A program made the translations under genes and the position numbers. A stretch of 64,000 nucleotides of DNA from Odontocerum albicorne (taxonomy: Eukaryota; Arthropoda; Insecta; Trichoptera; Odontoceridae), in contig OX463855.1 in NCBI GenBank assembly GCA_949825065.1, positions 37,292,144-37,356,143 of the forward strand, written 5' to 3'. Below are positions 22,871 to 33,464 of the stretch, piece by piece. The notes beneath the pieces were generated by a model, which saw only the letters and a program-made list of their open reading frames with translations, was not told the DNA's origin and ran no database searches. The stretch's first letter is position 1, and each line of letters begins with the position of its first letter.

Positions 22871-23325
22871 TAGTAGAGAATCATTGTTTGGCTACAATTA
22901 TTACAATGTCTTGTAAACATTCAGTGTTAATATCTTAGCTATTAATGAAAGAAGTTAGATGGTCTCAAAAATATTCCAAAGATTTTTCACCTTTTCAAAA
23001 TGTTTGAATAATACACATAGGAAAAGTAAGATATAAGAAGTCATGGGGGAGAGGAAAGAAAAATCAGAAATGAAACACATTATATTATGAACTGAAATCA
23101 AGAGTTACACTTAATATTCATTAACCTTCTGAACTTTCTAATCAGAATGTTCATGAAAGACATGAAGGTCTTCCAAATGTCACAAAGGCTGGTAACTGAT
23201 AACATTATGCAGGAGCTAAGTTATTAAGATAAGTTTTTCCAGCGACACATTTAACAATAACTTATATTGACCATTTGAAACTCCTTTACGTTTAGTCTGA
23301 GTAAATTAGTTGTATCGGCTGTTTG
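22871..23325. other. No recognised features
   Basis: AT-rich unique DNA leading into the 115-bp satellite. Nothing else seen. Confidence 0.45.
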
Positions 23326-23329
23326 GCAC

Positions 23330-24170
23330 TTGTATTTTGTCTATTTAACGATACAACTCTGAATTATGGAATGTTCCCAAATCACAAGATTGAAGGATTT
23401 TCAGTTTTGAAAACAAATACTTTAGATAGACGATACGTGTAAGATGGTATGACTATGTAAAGTAAACGTACAGCTCTGAATTATGAAATGTAACCAAGCC
23501 ACGAGAAACAAGGCTTTTCAGTTTTAAAAACGAATACCTTTTGTAAGATGGTATGACTACGTAACTAAAGACGTATAGCTCTTAATTATGGAATGTTTCT
23601 AAGCCCCAGCAGATAAGGCTTTTCAGTTTTGAGAACAAATACTTTAGGTAGACGATAAGTGTAAGATGGTATGACTATGTAAAGTAGACGTACAGCTCTG
23701 AATTATGAAATGTAACCAAGCCACGAGAAAGAAGGCTTTTTAGTTTTAAAAACGACTACCTTAGTTGGGCGATGAATGTTAGATGGTATGACTAAGTAAC
23801 TAAAGACGTACAGTTCTGAATTATAGAATATTACCAAGCCCCAACAGAGAAGATTTTTAAGAACTAACACTTTAGGTAGACGACAAGTGTAAGATGGTAT
23901 GACTATATAAAGTAGACGTACAGCTCTGAATAAGGAAATGTAACCATGCCAAGAAAACGAAGGTTTTTCAGTTTTAAAAACGAATACCTTCGTTGAACAA
24001 TGAATGTTAGACGGTATGACTACCTAACTAAAGACGTACAGCTCTTAATTATGGAATGTTACCAAGCCCCAACAGAGAGGGGTTTTCAGTTTTTGAAAGA
24101 AATACCTTAGGTGGACGATAAGTGTAAGATAGTATGAGTATGACTACGTAACTAAAGACGGTTCATATTC
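23330..24170. repeat. ~115-bp satellite with alternating unit types
   Basis: CTCTGAATTATG or CTCTTAATTATG recurs near 23348, 23473, 23579, 23695, 23814, 23923 and 24041. Two unit types alternate: one with GTAAAGTAGACGTACAGCTC, ATGAAATGTAACCAAGCCAC; the other with TAACTAAAGACGTACAGCTC, ATGGAATGTTACCAAGCCCC. The true period is therefore a dimer of about 230 bp. The array ends 30 bp before the TTAA element at 24201. Confidence 0.9.
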
Positions 24171-24200
24171 GGACACAGCAGTTTTTAATCATCATATTAA

Positions 24201-24795
24201 CCTTACCCTTCATGTGTTAAAAAAATCCGCGCGTTCCAATGCTGTGTATTCAATACACATGTAAAAATGATCGATTTAAAAAGGGAAAAATAAGAATATT
24301 CATAGCCAATCACTTAAATTAATAAAATTGTTAATAATTGAAATTTAATTGCAGAAAACATGAAAAAAACATCGACCGACGTTCACAAAATGGGGGAAGC
24401 GACAACCTCAAACGAAAGCCCGCGAGCTACTGAGTGAGAGAAGTGAGCGAACTGAGATTCTATTTCTCGCGTTCCCATATACCGAAGTAGAGTGAGAGTG
24501 AGACGGGAATAGCATCGCTTAGCGCTCACCCATAGCGGTTTTTAGAATGAATGTATCTACGTCACACACTGACACACATTTGATTGTATTGGTAATTTTT
24601 TTCCCGGTTTTCACAAACTATATATGATGTGGCCCATAAGTGCTAATTATTATTACAATAGTATTATTTTTTCATTCAATGCGTAAATTAAGGAGGAATA
24701 CCTAAAATCTGAAGCCAGTATTTATTATATTTATAGAGATATTAAAGGTGTTTAGAAGCAATGTGTACTAGTTACACATCACAGGACAGGACGGG
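24201..24795 (-). mobile_element. piggyBac-like non-autonomous element, copy 2 (595 bp)
   Basis: Bordered by TTAA at 24197-24200 and 24796-24799. It is the reverse of the 20819-21470 element: AAAAATCCGCGCGTTCC, TGTGTATTCAATACACATG, GACCGACGTTCACAAAATGG, CATATACCGAAGTAGAGTGA, TACGTCACACACTG, GTGTACTAGTTACACATC in reverse order. Ends CCTTACCCTTCATGTG and, inward from the right, CCCGTCCTGTCCTGTGATG are weakly alike. Non-coding. Confidence 0.82.
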
Positions 24796-24799
24796 TTAA

Positions 24800-25319
24800 A
24801 AAAGAAGAACTGGAGGTGATTAAGCCACGAATTGAGAGATTCGCAGTGCAAGAAAGTAGAACAGCCTAAATGGATGCGTTTTGTGGCATCCCTATGTTCC
24901 TGATGTAATGTATAGAGCAAACGGGGTGAAGTATAAAATTCATCTAAGGGTTTTCTAAACAATAAACCCTTATTTACTTTACTTTAATATTATATTTTCG
25001 TAGAGATGAACATAGAAGGATACAATACAAGGAAAGAGAAGGGTTAATAGAGAACCTGTCAAGTTGGGATGAATCGGACTTGTACGAGTATATCCAAAGA
25101 AAACTTATGTACCCCGTATAAAATAACATCCTCGTTTACACACTTACTATATACTTGAACTTAAAAATATCAAGCTGGTGTAATGTTTTTTAACCTTATT
25201 CTGTAGTATAGTCCGTACTAGCTTTATTTTTCTGTTGATCTTACGTTTGATCAAATATGATATCTCAAAACAGGTTTTATGTGAATAGAGTATGTGTAGT
25301 AGCAACCGTCAAAAATTAC
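24800..25319. other. No recognised gene
   Basis: AT-rich, with a 64-codon minus-strand frame near 24768-24962 that overlaps the MITE end and has no motif. TTTACTTTACTTTAATATTA near 24972 is simple sequence. Confidence 0.4.
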
Positions 25320-25323
25320 TTAA

Positions 25324-25872
25324 GGGGGTATTCCACTCTAGAAATTTGAAAAAAAATCTTTTTTATTCTTAATTTTAGACCTTAAAGAATATGTTCTCAA
25401 AAGGAAACATTAAAGTTCTCAATATTTACGAAGTTATAGCTATAAATGAGGCAGCAATTACGCCGCACCGGTATGACTCGGACAATAATCTCAAAACTTT
25501 AAACGCGTTTTTCTCGAAACAACTTTTTTCGACCTGGTCGACATAAAATCTCAAGTTCTATCTAACCAATTGCCTTCAAATTTGGTATGAAATTTTAATA
25601 AATGTTTATCTATCGTCCCTACTTTATAAAATTCAAAACCATTTTATCAAATTGAAATTTTTTACCCTGTAACTGGCGAAATTTCAAACACGCGGTTGAT
25701 TTAATATTTCACTTTATAAATTGTTTATGTGTATTCGTATTTTATGTGTTCGTGTCACAAAGCTGTGTTTTATGTGTATTTTTTACATAGTTTTCAATAT
25801 TCTTTGGTTTTTAAATCATGCTCTCAATTAAACATTATCATTCCTTAAAAGAGGTGATTTAAACATTCCCCT
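25324..25872. mobile_element. TTAA-flanked dispersed element, copy 1
   Basis: TTAA precedes GGGGGTATTCCACTCTAGAA at 25324. About 330 bp (AGTTATAGCTATAAATGAGG, CCGCACCGGTATGACTCGGA, TCGACCTGGTCGACATAAAA) match 47.9-48.25 kb closely. A right end, AACATTCCCC then TTAA at 25873-25876, is plausible but divergent. Non-coding. The superfamily is inferred from TTAA and short inverted ends. Confidence 0.6.
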
Positions 25873-26009
25873 TTAATGTTTAAACCAATCTTATTTATTT
25901 AAATCTTTTGTGACCATATCTAAACGTAAGAGTTATTTTAACGAACGAACAAATTTTTTAAATACATAACTACGAAAATGAAAAAGGAGTTGTCGGTGAA
26001 TTCGTTGAT

Positions 26010-26728
26010 GAATAAGTTACGTAGTCGCATAAATCATTCAAATGACTATCCATTTTCAAGATTAATTTTCAACCTACGAAAGTACGATCATATAACTTCA
26101 TATCAGAAGGCATTGAACTAGTTGAATGTTAGAAATAGACGCCAAATTCACATACTGCCTCTATTGTATAATATCCTTAACTGTCCCGTCGCACCCTCTT
26201 ATCTCGCCGAAATTTTTCAGCGTCTTTCCAATCATCGATTAGCGCTACGCTCAAACAGAGATTGTTTATTGGCCTTTCCAGTTCACCGCTCCTCTTTCTT
26301 TACGTCGTCTTTTACTGTCCATGCAATGAGACTCTGGAATCAGTTACAAACCAATATAAGACTCGCTCCGTCCTTGGCATGCTTTAAGAAGCGACTAAAA
26401 AAACTCTTAATTTCTAGTTAGTAAAATAACGTGTTTCATTCCTGATTTTTCTTTTCCTTTCCTCTCCACCGTCCCTTCCATTCCTTTTGATTGATGATAT
26501 CTCACTTTATATGAAAAATAATGCTCGGGTGATTGTCCGTCTTTGTGGGGTTCGTGGGCATGTGCTCACGTATGTGTTTATGGATTTCTTGGGGATGGAT
26601 AGTTATCTGTAATGATTTATGCGACCACGTAACTTGCTTCATAAACTTTTGTCTGGTTGGTTGGAAGAGATTGCCGCCTGGCAATAAGCCCGCCAGATTG
26701 TATTGCAATAAAAGTGTTAAATAAATAA
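26010..26728 (+). pseudogene. LINE-F 3' end, plus-strand copy
   Basis: The coding part reads FNLRKYDHITSYQKAL, a stop, LNVRNRRQIHILPLLYNIL, PSYLAEIFQRLSNHRLALRS, NRDCLLAFPVHRSSFFTSSF, AMRLWNQLQTNIR and FKKRLKKLLISS and a stop at about 26421: the C-terminal domain of a Jockey/CR1-type ORF2. The 3' UTR (GATTGATGATATCTCACTTT, GTGGGGTTCGTGGGCATGTG) ends with the GGTTGGAAGAGATTGCCGCC, TGGCAATAAGCCCGCCAGAT tail and AAATAAATAAAA. The first ~50 bp (to 26060) are a reversed snippet of the same LINE's 3' UTR. Only a stop upstream of LNVRN breaks this part. Confidence 0.88.
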
Positions 26729-26744
26729 AAAAAATCCATCCCCA

Positions 26745-27455
26745 CGAAATCCATAAACACATACGTGAGCATATACCCACGAACCCCACAAAGACGGACA
26801 ATCAACGAACATTCTTTTTCATATAAAGTGAGATATCATCAATCAAAAGTAAAGGAAGGGACGGTGGAGAGGAAAGGAAAAGAAAAATCAGGAATGAAAC
26901 ACGTTATTTTACTGACTAGAAATTAAGAGATTTTTCAGTCGCTTCTTAAATGCCAAGGACGGAGCGAGTCTTATATTGGTTTATAACTGATAAATGACGA
27001 CGTATAAAAAGAGGAGCGGTGAACTGGAAAGGCCAATAGACAATCTCTGTTTGAGCGTAGCGCTAATCCGTGATTGGAAAGAAGCTGAAAATTTTCGGCG
27101 ATATATAAGAGGGGGTGGTGGGACAGTTAAGGATATTATACAATAGATGCAGTATGTGAATTTGGCGTCTATTTCTAACATTCAACCAGTTCAATGCCTT
27201 CTGGTATGAATTTAAATGATCGTACTTTCGTAGGTTGAAAATAAACCTTAGACACACATTGTGAAGACGCTGTAATTTGTCCAGCTGTGCCTCTGTAACA
27301 TCCAAGTAACAGACGTCCGCATAGTCCAGAATTGGAAAGGGCTAAATTTTGATTTTAGTAGGTAGGAATCTTTGCAACACTCTAATGGAATGAAGTCTGA
27401 AGAAGATCCTTCGGCTTACCTCATTTATTTGATCTACTGCACATTGTAAATTTTC
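26745..27455 (-). pseudogene. LINE-F 3' end, minus-strand copy tail-to-tail with the previous one
   Basis: Minus strand: ILDYADVCYLDVTEAQLDKL, QRLHNVCLRFIFNLRKYDHL, NSYQKALNWLNVRNRRQIHI, LHLLYNILNCPTTPSYISPK, then a frameshift before FPVHRSSP-like and KPI-DSLRPWHLRSD pieces and the same 3' UTR up to the CCATCCCCACGAAATCC block. The last ~90 bp of the LINE (including the GGCAATAAG tail) are missing. It keeps more of the reverse transcriptase thumb than the plus-strand copy. Together they make an interrupted inverted repeat of about 600-bp arms. Confidence 0.87.
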
Positions 27456-27839
27456 TTCGTCCTATATTTATTTAGAATATCTGTTTTATAGGAAGAAGTT
27501 AAAAATTACAAAACAATTCAACTGCATTTAAGAACCATTCAGTAATGGTCCAAAGACGACATCTGCTGGTTGACATCTCTGATATTATTTATGTCGGCCA
27601 CAAAATGTTCGTGAGTCCCGAGAAATGTTCCATCGCCATGTTCATTTCTGTTTTGAGTTATACCAAGCAGACAACGTTAATTTAATGAGATCAGAAATGC
27701 GTGTCGAGCTTCAGAAATAACCCAGACTTATAACTCTAAAATTAGTGGCTTAATAAATATAGACATTATATGCGTTATTATATGAAAAGCAACGTTTAGA
27801 ACGGACCCAGTTAAAATATTTTACCAATTAAAAGAAAAT
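27456..27839. other. No recognised features
   Basis: AT-rich unique DNA between LINE-F and a LINE-B remnant. No motif or repeat recognised. Confidence 0.45.
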
Positions 27840-28050
27840 AGTATGTATACTTTAATTTATACAGTGAAAATGTGAGAGAAAGGTTTGGTAACGGAAGACC
27901 AAGAAAAGTATTGTTCAAATTAATTATATTTTAAAAGAATTTATTGTAAAAATCTGAAAAACTTAGGAGTTGTATCAGACGGTGTATGAATATAAGAGGC
28001 GAAAGATGTGTGTCACCTTTAAGAAGATCTGGTAATCTATCCTACTTGCT
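27840..28050 (+). pseudogene. LINE-B C-terminal remnant
   Basis: Across frames: GRPRKVLFKLI, then a KNLKNLG-like segment, CIRRCMNIR and EAKDVCH, then the decayed SAYP end. The family reads GRPRKKW...RRACMxxCMNVDEAKDVC. Several stops; non-functional. Confidence 0.65.
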
Positions 28051-28054
28051 TATT

Positions 28055-28510
28055 TATTTATTTAACACTTTTATTGCAAATACAATATGGCGGACTTATT
28101 GACCAGACAAAAGTAAATGAAGCAAATTACGTGGTCACATAAATCATTCAAATGACTATCCATCCCCACGAAATCCATAAAGATATACGTGAACACATGC
28201 CCACGAACCCCACAAAGACGGACAGTCACTCGAACTTTTTTTTTCATATATAGTGAGATATCATCAATCAAAAGGAAAGGAAGGGATGGTGGAGAGGAAA
28301 GGAAAAGAAAAATCAGGAATGAAACACGTTATTTTACTGACTAGAAATTAAGAGTTCTTTCAGCCGCTTCTTAAAGCATGCCAAGGACGGAGCGAGTCTT
28401 ATATTGGTGTGTAACTGATTCCATAGTCTCACTGCATGGACAGTAAAGGACGACGTAAAGAAAGAGGAGCGGTGAACTGGAAAGGCCAAATAAACAATCT
28501 CTGTTTGACC
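28055..28510 (-). pseudogene. LINE-F 3' end, second minus-strand copy
   Basis: Minus strand from about 28510: NRDCLFGLSSSPLLFLYVVL-like (frameshifted), HAVRLWNQLHTNI, then FKKRLKELLIS, stop, and the 3' UTR with GATTGATGATATCTCACTAT, TTTATGGATTTCGTGGGGAT and a short tail NKSAILYLQ-equivalent before AAATAAATAAATAA. Truncated at both a 5' point and within the tail (the GGCAATAAG segment is shortened). Confidence 0.82.
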
Positions 28511-28544
28511 AATACCCCAACAAAGAAACAGCGTGATTGTGCGT

Positions 28545-28815
28545 ACTTTTTATTTATTTGTTCATAAATGGTACAATGTTCGTAATATCAATACTAATAA
28601 AATAAGAGTAGTGAGTGCCTCATACATTGCAAAAGGGAGAATATAAAAACAGTTTAAAATAACTACATTTAAAAATAAATTTTAAGAAATAAACACAATA
28701 ACTAAGAAAATTCAAGTAAGTGTATTAATTTTCAATAACTAAATACGGGATCGTCCAAAAGTAGACACTCCGCACTGCGCCAATCCGGGTGTAACTCTTC
28801 ATTCATGTGAAAGGC
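28545..28815 (-). repeat. Rep-H copy, 3' portion
   Basis: Minus strand: GAGTTACACCCGGATTGGCG, CAGTGCGGAGTGTCTACTTT, then an AT-rich body and a TAAATAAAT tail near 28550. It matches 37.14-37.35 kb and the plus-strand copy at 15.6 kb. Its upstream portion continues beyond the LINE-G tail insertion, at 29040-29515. Confidence 0.65.
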
Positions 28816-28832
28816 AAATATTTTTTATTTAT

Positions 28833-29040
28833 TTATTATTACACATGACAAGAAATATACACAATTTGAGAAAAAACAACAGGTAATTTGATTTGGACGT
28901 ATAATTTTAATGGATCTGGGTTTGTTGCCTTTCATTTGTCGTATCCCCAGTAAACTAGGCTTTTGCCTGTATCTCACTGAGGATGTATATAGTAGATACT
29001 TATATAGTAGATACTTACGTAACCATAAATTAAAATCTCC
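28833..29040 (-). mobile_element. LINE-G 3' tail inserted in Rep-H
   Basis: Reverse of AATAATAAATAAATAAA tail, with GACAAATGAAAGGCAACAAA, CCCAGATCCATTAAAAT and AGATACAGGCAAAAGCCTAG. The same sequence ends the longer LINE-G copy at 37.68-37.86 kb and stands alone at 62.68-62.95 kb. Coding part absent. Confidence 0.78.
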
Positions 29041-29139
29041 CCCACAACGTTCAATACTTTAAGATGTCAGTATAAGACTATCGAAGCAAGTTCAACAAAA
29101 AATATTTAAAATGCAGTCAAAAAGCTCAATCACTGAATA

Positions 29140-29470
29140 AAAAATTAAAAATTTATTACGGAATCAGAGAACTGTAACTTCTCAAAACTTTCCAGGCACA
29201 GAAAATTTTCAAGAATAGAGAAAAAATATTACAATCAATTCAAATTGAAAATTAAATATTTATTACGGAATCAGAGAGCTGTAACTTCTCAAAACTTTCC
29301 AGGCACAGAAAAATGTCAAGAATAGAGAAAAGATATAACAATCAATGCAAATTGAAAATTAAATATTTATTACGGAATCAGAGAGCTGTAACTTCTCAAA
29401 ACTTTCCAGGCACAGAAAAAAATACCAACAGTAGAGAAAAGATATTAGAATCAATTCAAAAGCATGAACA
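29140..29470. repeat. 118-bp tandem repeat, three units
   Basis: TTATTACGGAATCAGAGAGC, TGTAACTTCTCAAAACTTTC and CAGGCACAGAAAA recur at about 29151, 29259 and 29366. The homologous place in the Rep-H copy at 37.57-37.68 kb holds one unit (GAGGGAATCAGACACCTGTA), so the triplication is local to this copy. Confidence 0.88.
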
Positions 29471-29515
29471 TAAATACGAGTATGATTCAGTGGTTTCCTT
29501 AAATTGAATCAGTGT

Positions 29516-29920
29516 AATTTAATAATATATTAATTATAAAAAATACACAAAATTGTAAATAATAAAAGAATAGTTGAAACTGCGCCATTTAGAGAGTCAA
29601 CTCTCCCCATGGTCACTCCAACTCGGTACTCGAACCCACTACTGGTAAACTAAAAATACTACAGTTTTTTAAGATAAAAGTCAGGATAGGAAGTTAGCGG
29701 CTCCGGCCGTTAGATTATGTACTTCTCAGCACTCGTTCTTCTCAGAGAAAACTTACCAAGGGAAGACGAACTACAAAGAAATCTTTGTAAATCATATGTG
29801 ATCACCAATGTTGATAACACCTCCCAAAAAGGGATATCTTCAAATGCTTCTTAAAGCTGCACACACCATCCACATATCTACCAATTAGAGAAAAACCATT
29901 CCCCACCACAAGACCAGCAA
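29516..29920. other. No gene recognised
   Basis: Contains CTCGGTACTCGAACCCACTA (weakly tRNA-like, no second box) and TTCTCAGAGAAAACTTACC, a string also present in altered form near 32.03 kb. Nothing else assigned. Confidence 0.35.
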
Positions 29921-29924
29921 CTGC

Positions 29925-30240
29925 AAAAGCCCAGTCGTAATAATTCACTCTATTGAGTCGATTCGGAACAATCAATTTATTTGACGAAGACGAAATCGAC
30001 TTCTCTCCGACGTAACATTTCTTAAACACAGGTTCGAAGATGCAATGGGAGCATCCCATCACTAGTGTCTTGAATATAAAGAAACAAAGTTTAAAATCAA
30101 TCTTTTCGCGACACTTGAGTCAATGTAGATTTGTAAAAACAGATTTATATGACAATATTTTTGCATACCATACATAGCCTAACAGCTGTTTTGAAAACAT
30201 ACTAGAATCTACAAATTAATTAAATCAAGCAGACCTGAAT
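29925..30240. repeat. Single relative of the 131-bp satellite with its flank
   Basis: AGTCGATTCGGAACAATCAA, TTTGACGAAGACGAAATCGA and CTTCTCTCCGACGTAACA align with one satellite monomer. The following 200 bp (TCTTGAATATAAAGAAACAA, CGCGACACTTGA, TATGACAATATTTTTGCATA, CATAGCCTAACAGCTGTTTT, AATCAAGCAGACCTGAATAA) align with the right flank of the array at 11.78-12.03 kb. It is thus a dispersed copy of the repeat from which the array grew. Confidence 0.8.
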
Positions 30241-31338
30241 AAATATAAACACAAAAATCCATACGTGATATGACATATCTTGGAAATGAGTTTGGCAACA
30301 ATTTAGATATTTTTAATATAAATATACGTAGTATTCGCCAGAATATTACAACAATATTTAGAAATAGCTACTAACTTTGTGCTCTTCTTTATTAATATAA
30401 ATAACTTAATATAAACAAAACATTAAGGACAATACATTGCTTTTGGAGTTGAGTAACCCTGCATCAACATGTGAAATGTTTCGATTCTGCAAAGCAACTT
30501 GCATCTCGTTCTACAAGTGAGTCCACGTGTTTTCTATATCTCAAGATCTATCCATGAAATTCCATAAAAATCTAATTCTTGTTCTATGTAAGCGTTGTTC
30601 CACTAAAAACAAATCTAAGTTCTTAACTACTATAAAATAAGTTTTCGACAATTACGTAAGTCTAATTGGTGAAGTTTGGTAATATTTTGTGGTATACATA
30701 CATATATTAAACTTAAATATATATGTTAACATTAAATTATTTAAAAAAATGACTGTAATACGAGTGTATGATATTATTACTACTGCTTTTGTATCTCCAT
30801 GTTAGTTTAAGATATAGTTTTGTATTTTTTGTCAATAATTTTAAGTTCTTGTATAACTTGTCACATATTAATTTGCATATTAAAGATACTGTTGTGTCGT
30901 TAGTAAAATAAAAAATAAAAATATATTGTTTAATCTTTCGTTTATAAATTTCACAAAAATATATTAAAAAATTTTCATAACAAATTATAAAAATCATTAT
31001 CTCTGAAAGTGTTCGTACTGATAATTAATGAACTTCCTACGTATGTCATAATTTTCACAGTGCGTCATATTTTATAAGTTAAAAATATGCAGGACATGTG
31101 ACATGTTGCTGTCAGTAGCTGTCAAACACGAACAATGTCATTGAGGGTAGTAATGGCATACTAAAGCTATCAAATATAGTCCGTGGGGGAGATTTTACGA
31201 AAACATCATTCTTCAAATATATTTTCAGTGTTGGATAAAGTTTTTCGGAGTATTTACCCCGTGGTTTAGCTTATAATGTTGACATTTCGAAAAAAAATGC
31301 AGATTTCATCATCAGGGCTTGCTTGTTAGTAGTTAACT
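30241..31338. other. AT-rich stretch without recognised features
   Basis: Long A/T runs. An 86-codon minus-strand frame at 30737-30997 is low complexity (Lys, Tyr, Phe rich). No motif, tRNA box or known repeat. Confidence 0.5.
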
Positions 31339-31354
31339 TTGCCATACGTGGATA

Positions 31355-32121
31355 GATAGATAGATATACGAGTTCTAAGGCTTTTATTAAATTTTTAAGA
31401 CGTGCGCATTTTACTGCACCGTTTGATCTTTTTGTCAGTGATTTGAGGGAGTACCTTTTCCACTGTTGTGTCTTATGTGTGATTGTGTTATTTATATGTG
31501 TATACTTATAATAAGTATTTGTGTGATAATCTCTGTTTTATTTTTAGGCTCGATGAGCCTTTGATTTCTCTTGTTTTCTTTAGATTTGAATCGAATCAAC
31601 CATAGTTGGGCATGGTGACTATACTCAAAGGAATACGATAGCTCATGTCAGCGGCCCTGGTGGCGCAGTTCAGGTATGGCATCCTCCCGCCCATACCGGG
31701 GGGTCTCAGTGAAGCGACGATGGTGAAGACGGTGGAGTTGAGGTGACGATGCTGGAGAAGACGGCGAAGAAGGCGCAAAGACGTGACGTGGCGAAGCCAG
31801 ATGAGCTTTCTTTGCTCTTTATAGTTTACTTCCTTTAATTCTCTACCGTCTGAGGGACTGTAGACTATGAGAGAGAAGATGAAGAAAACGGCTAGACCTA
31901 TGAGGAAAATAGATACTTATATTTATAAGATCAAGTGTAGGTGTAGAGTGTGGGGATGGGAAGGTATCGGCTGCGGCCCGTGTGATTGGAGCTTCCCCGC
32001 ATTTGCTTATGTATTGAAGACATATTCGGAGAGAAAACCGCAGAAAACTCACCGAGGGAAGTTGAGCTTCAGAGGACCTCTGGGCTCTTCCGTTCTGTGA
32101 TATTAACACATTCGGCTTGTT
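31355..32121 (-). mobile_element. Putative retroposon with 16-bp flanking direct repeats
   Basis: TTTGCCATACGTGGAT occurs immediately before (about 31339-31354) and after (about 32119-32134) this segment. A TAGATAGATAGATA run at the left border would be a TATC-type tail if the element is on the minus strand. The inside is clearly more GC-rich than the flanks (GGCCCTGGTGGCGCAGTTCA, GCGGCCCGTGTGATTGG). Overlapping 77- and 94-codon frames on opposite strands (31867-32100, 31843-32127) have no recognised domain. Long target duplications fit a non-LTR retroposition; the class is otherwise unknown. Confidence 0.6.
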
Positions 32122-32134
32122 TGCCATACGTGGA

Positions 32135-32712
32135 TGAGCGCCGGATACGCTGACCTACATCAGTCTCAACCGCAACGTTATTGTATCGGTCCGTCCCGGT
32201 TCACGACCGTGAGCGCATGGTTCCTTCCCACTACACAGAGAATAAAAGCGCACGGCTTCTACAAATTCTTCATTTAGTGGTCATTTGGATTTGACTAACA
32301 TCATTCTAGTTTAAACACAAACACTTCAAACGATTTTCTCTTAGAATAATTTAGTATAACTAATGGTACCAGAAAACAAATATTATATAAAAAGATCCTA
32401 GTCTGATAAAAAAAGTTCATCTACTAACAATATTTGGGTGCAGTAGACGTGTGCGAGTGCTATTGTCTGTTCATATGCGGTAGTACTTTAAACATGTATG
32501 ACGATGATTTTTGAGTGTTTGAGCCGTCACGATTCAAAACCCACTATGAAAGATTTTTTCGGTTTTTAACCAATGATGTTTAACTACTTAAAATGCGAAT
32601 GAAATGTTAACGTGTTACATTTTCTGCTTTATGACTTTAAAAAAAAAATAATATCAATCCCTTAATAAGTTTTAACAGAAACATACTGGAAAATTAAATA
32701 TTTTTGATTAAA
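32135..32712. other. No gene recognised
   Basis: Moderate GC to about 32280, then AT-rich. GAGAATAAAAGCGCACGGC near 32240 resembles a core promoter by eye only. No motif assigned. Confidence 0.35.
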
Positions 32713-32715
32713 TTA

Positions 32716-33437
32716 CGAGGGTCGTCCAGAAAGTAAAGAACGTTTCGGCATAACTAAATAAAAACGAAAGATATCAACACAAAACTTTATTTACAAAGTC
32801 ACAGTACCTTTCTTTATTTTTCAATGTAGTCGCCATAGCTGTAGAGGCACTTATTGTAACGTGGAACCAATTTTTCAATTCCGATGTTATACTCTTTTAC
32901 CGCCAAAGATTTGAGACAGGGTGTCACTTCTTGTTTGAGGTCTTTATCGTTTGCGAACTGTTTTCCACCTAAAAATTCCTTTAGTTTCGGAAATAAGTGA
33001 AAATCACTCGGTGCCAAGTCAGGGCTGTAAGGAGGATGTCCAAAATTTTCCCACTTAAGACGTTGAAGGTCTCGCTGTGTTCGTGGTGATACATGAGGTC
33101 GGGCATTGTCATGAATCAAAACCACCTTTCCCGACAACATTCCACGTCTCTTGTTTTGGATGGCGCGTCTAAGTCGTTGAAGAGTTTCACAATATGCCTC
33201 TGAGTTTATTGTGTGTCCTCTTGGCATAAACTCCACGTGGATCATACCCTTTCGGTCCCAAAAAACTGTTGCCATCACTTTTCTGGTGTTGAGATTCAGT
33301 TTTTCTTTTCTGGGTTTTGAGGGTGAGTTTGTGTGATGCCACTCCATAGACTGACGCTTGTTTTCCGGAGTCTTGTAAGAAACCCAAGTTTCATTTCCCG
33401 TTACAATGCAGTCGAGAAATTCGTCACCACCATTGGG
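32716..33437 (-). pseudogene. Mariner-family transposase, C-terminal two thirds
   Basis: The open frame runs on the minus strand from about 33437 to a stop at 32814. It reads EFLDCIVTGNETWVSYKTPE, then NTRKVMATVFWDRKG, ETLQRLRRAIQNKR, VVLIHDNARPHVSPRTQRDL and HPPYSPDLAPSDFHLFPKL. The Asp of HDNARPH and the Asp of APSDF are 34 residues apart, the mariner D34D spacing. The first catalytic position, normally TGDETW, is TGNETW here. The N-terminal DNA-binding part is missing. The 3' end is marked by CGAGGGTCGTCCAGAAAGTA beside TA at 32714-32715; the matching 5' inverted repeat was not found. Transposases of this family cut and paste DNA in the nucleus at TA sites. This copy should be inactive. 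Confidence 0.92.
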
Positions 33438-33464
33438 TTAATATCACAATGATGGTGACGAATT

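Noticed and set aside
31660..31720. tRNA-like CCTGGTGGCGCAGTTCAGG
   Set aside because: An A-box-like string exists but no B box follows (GGGGGGTCTCAGTG does not fit).
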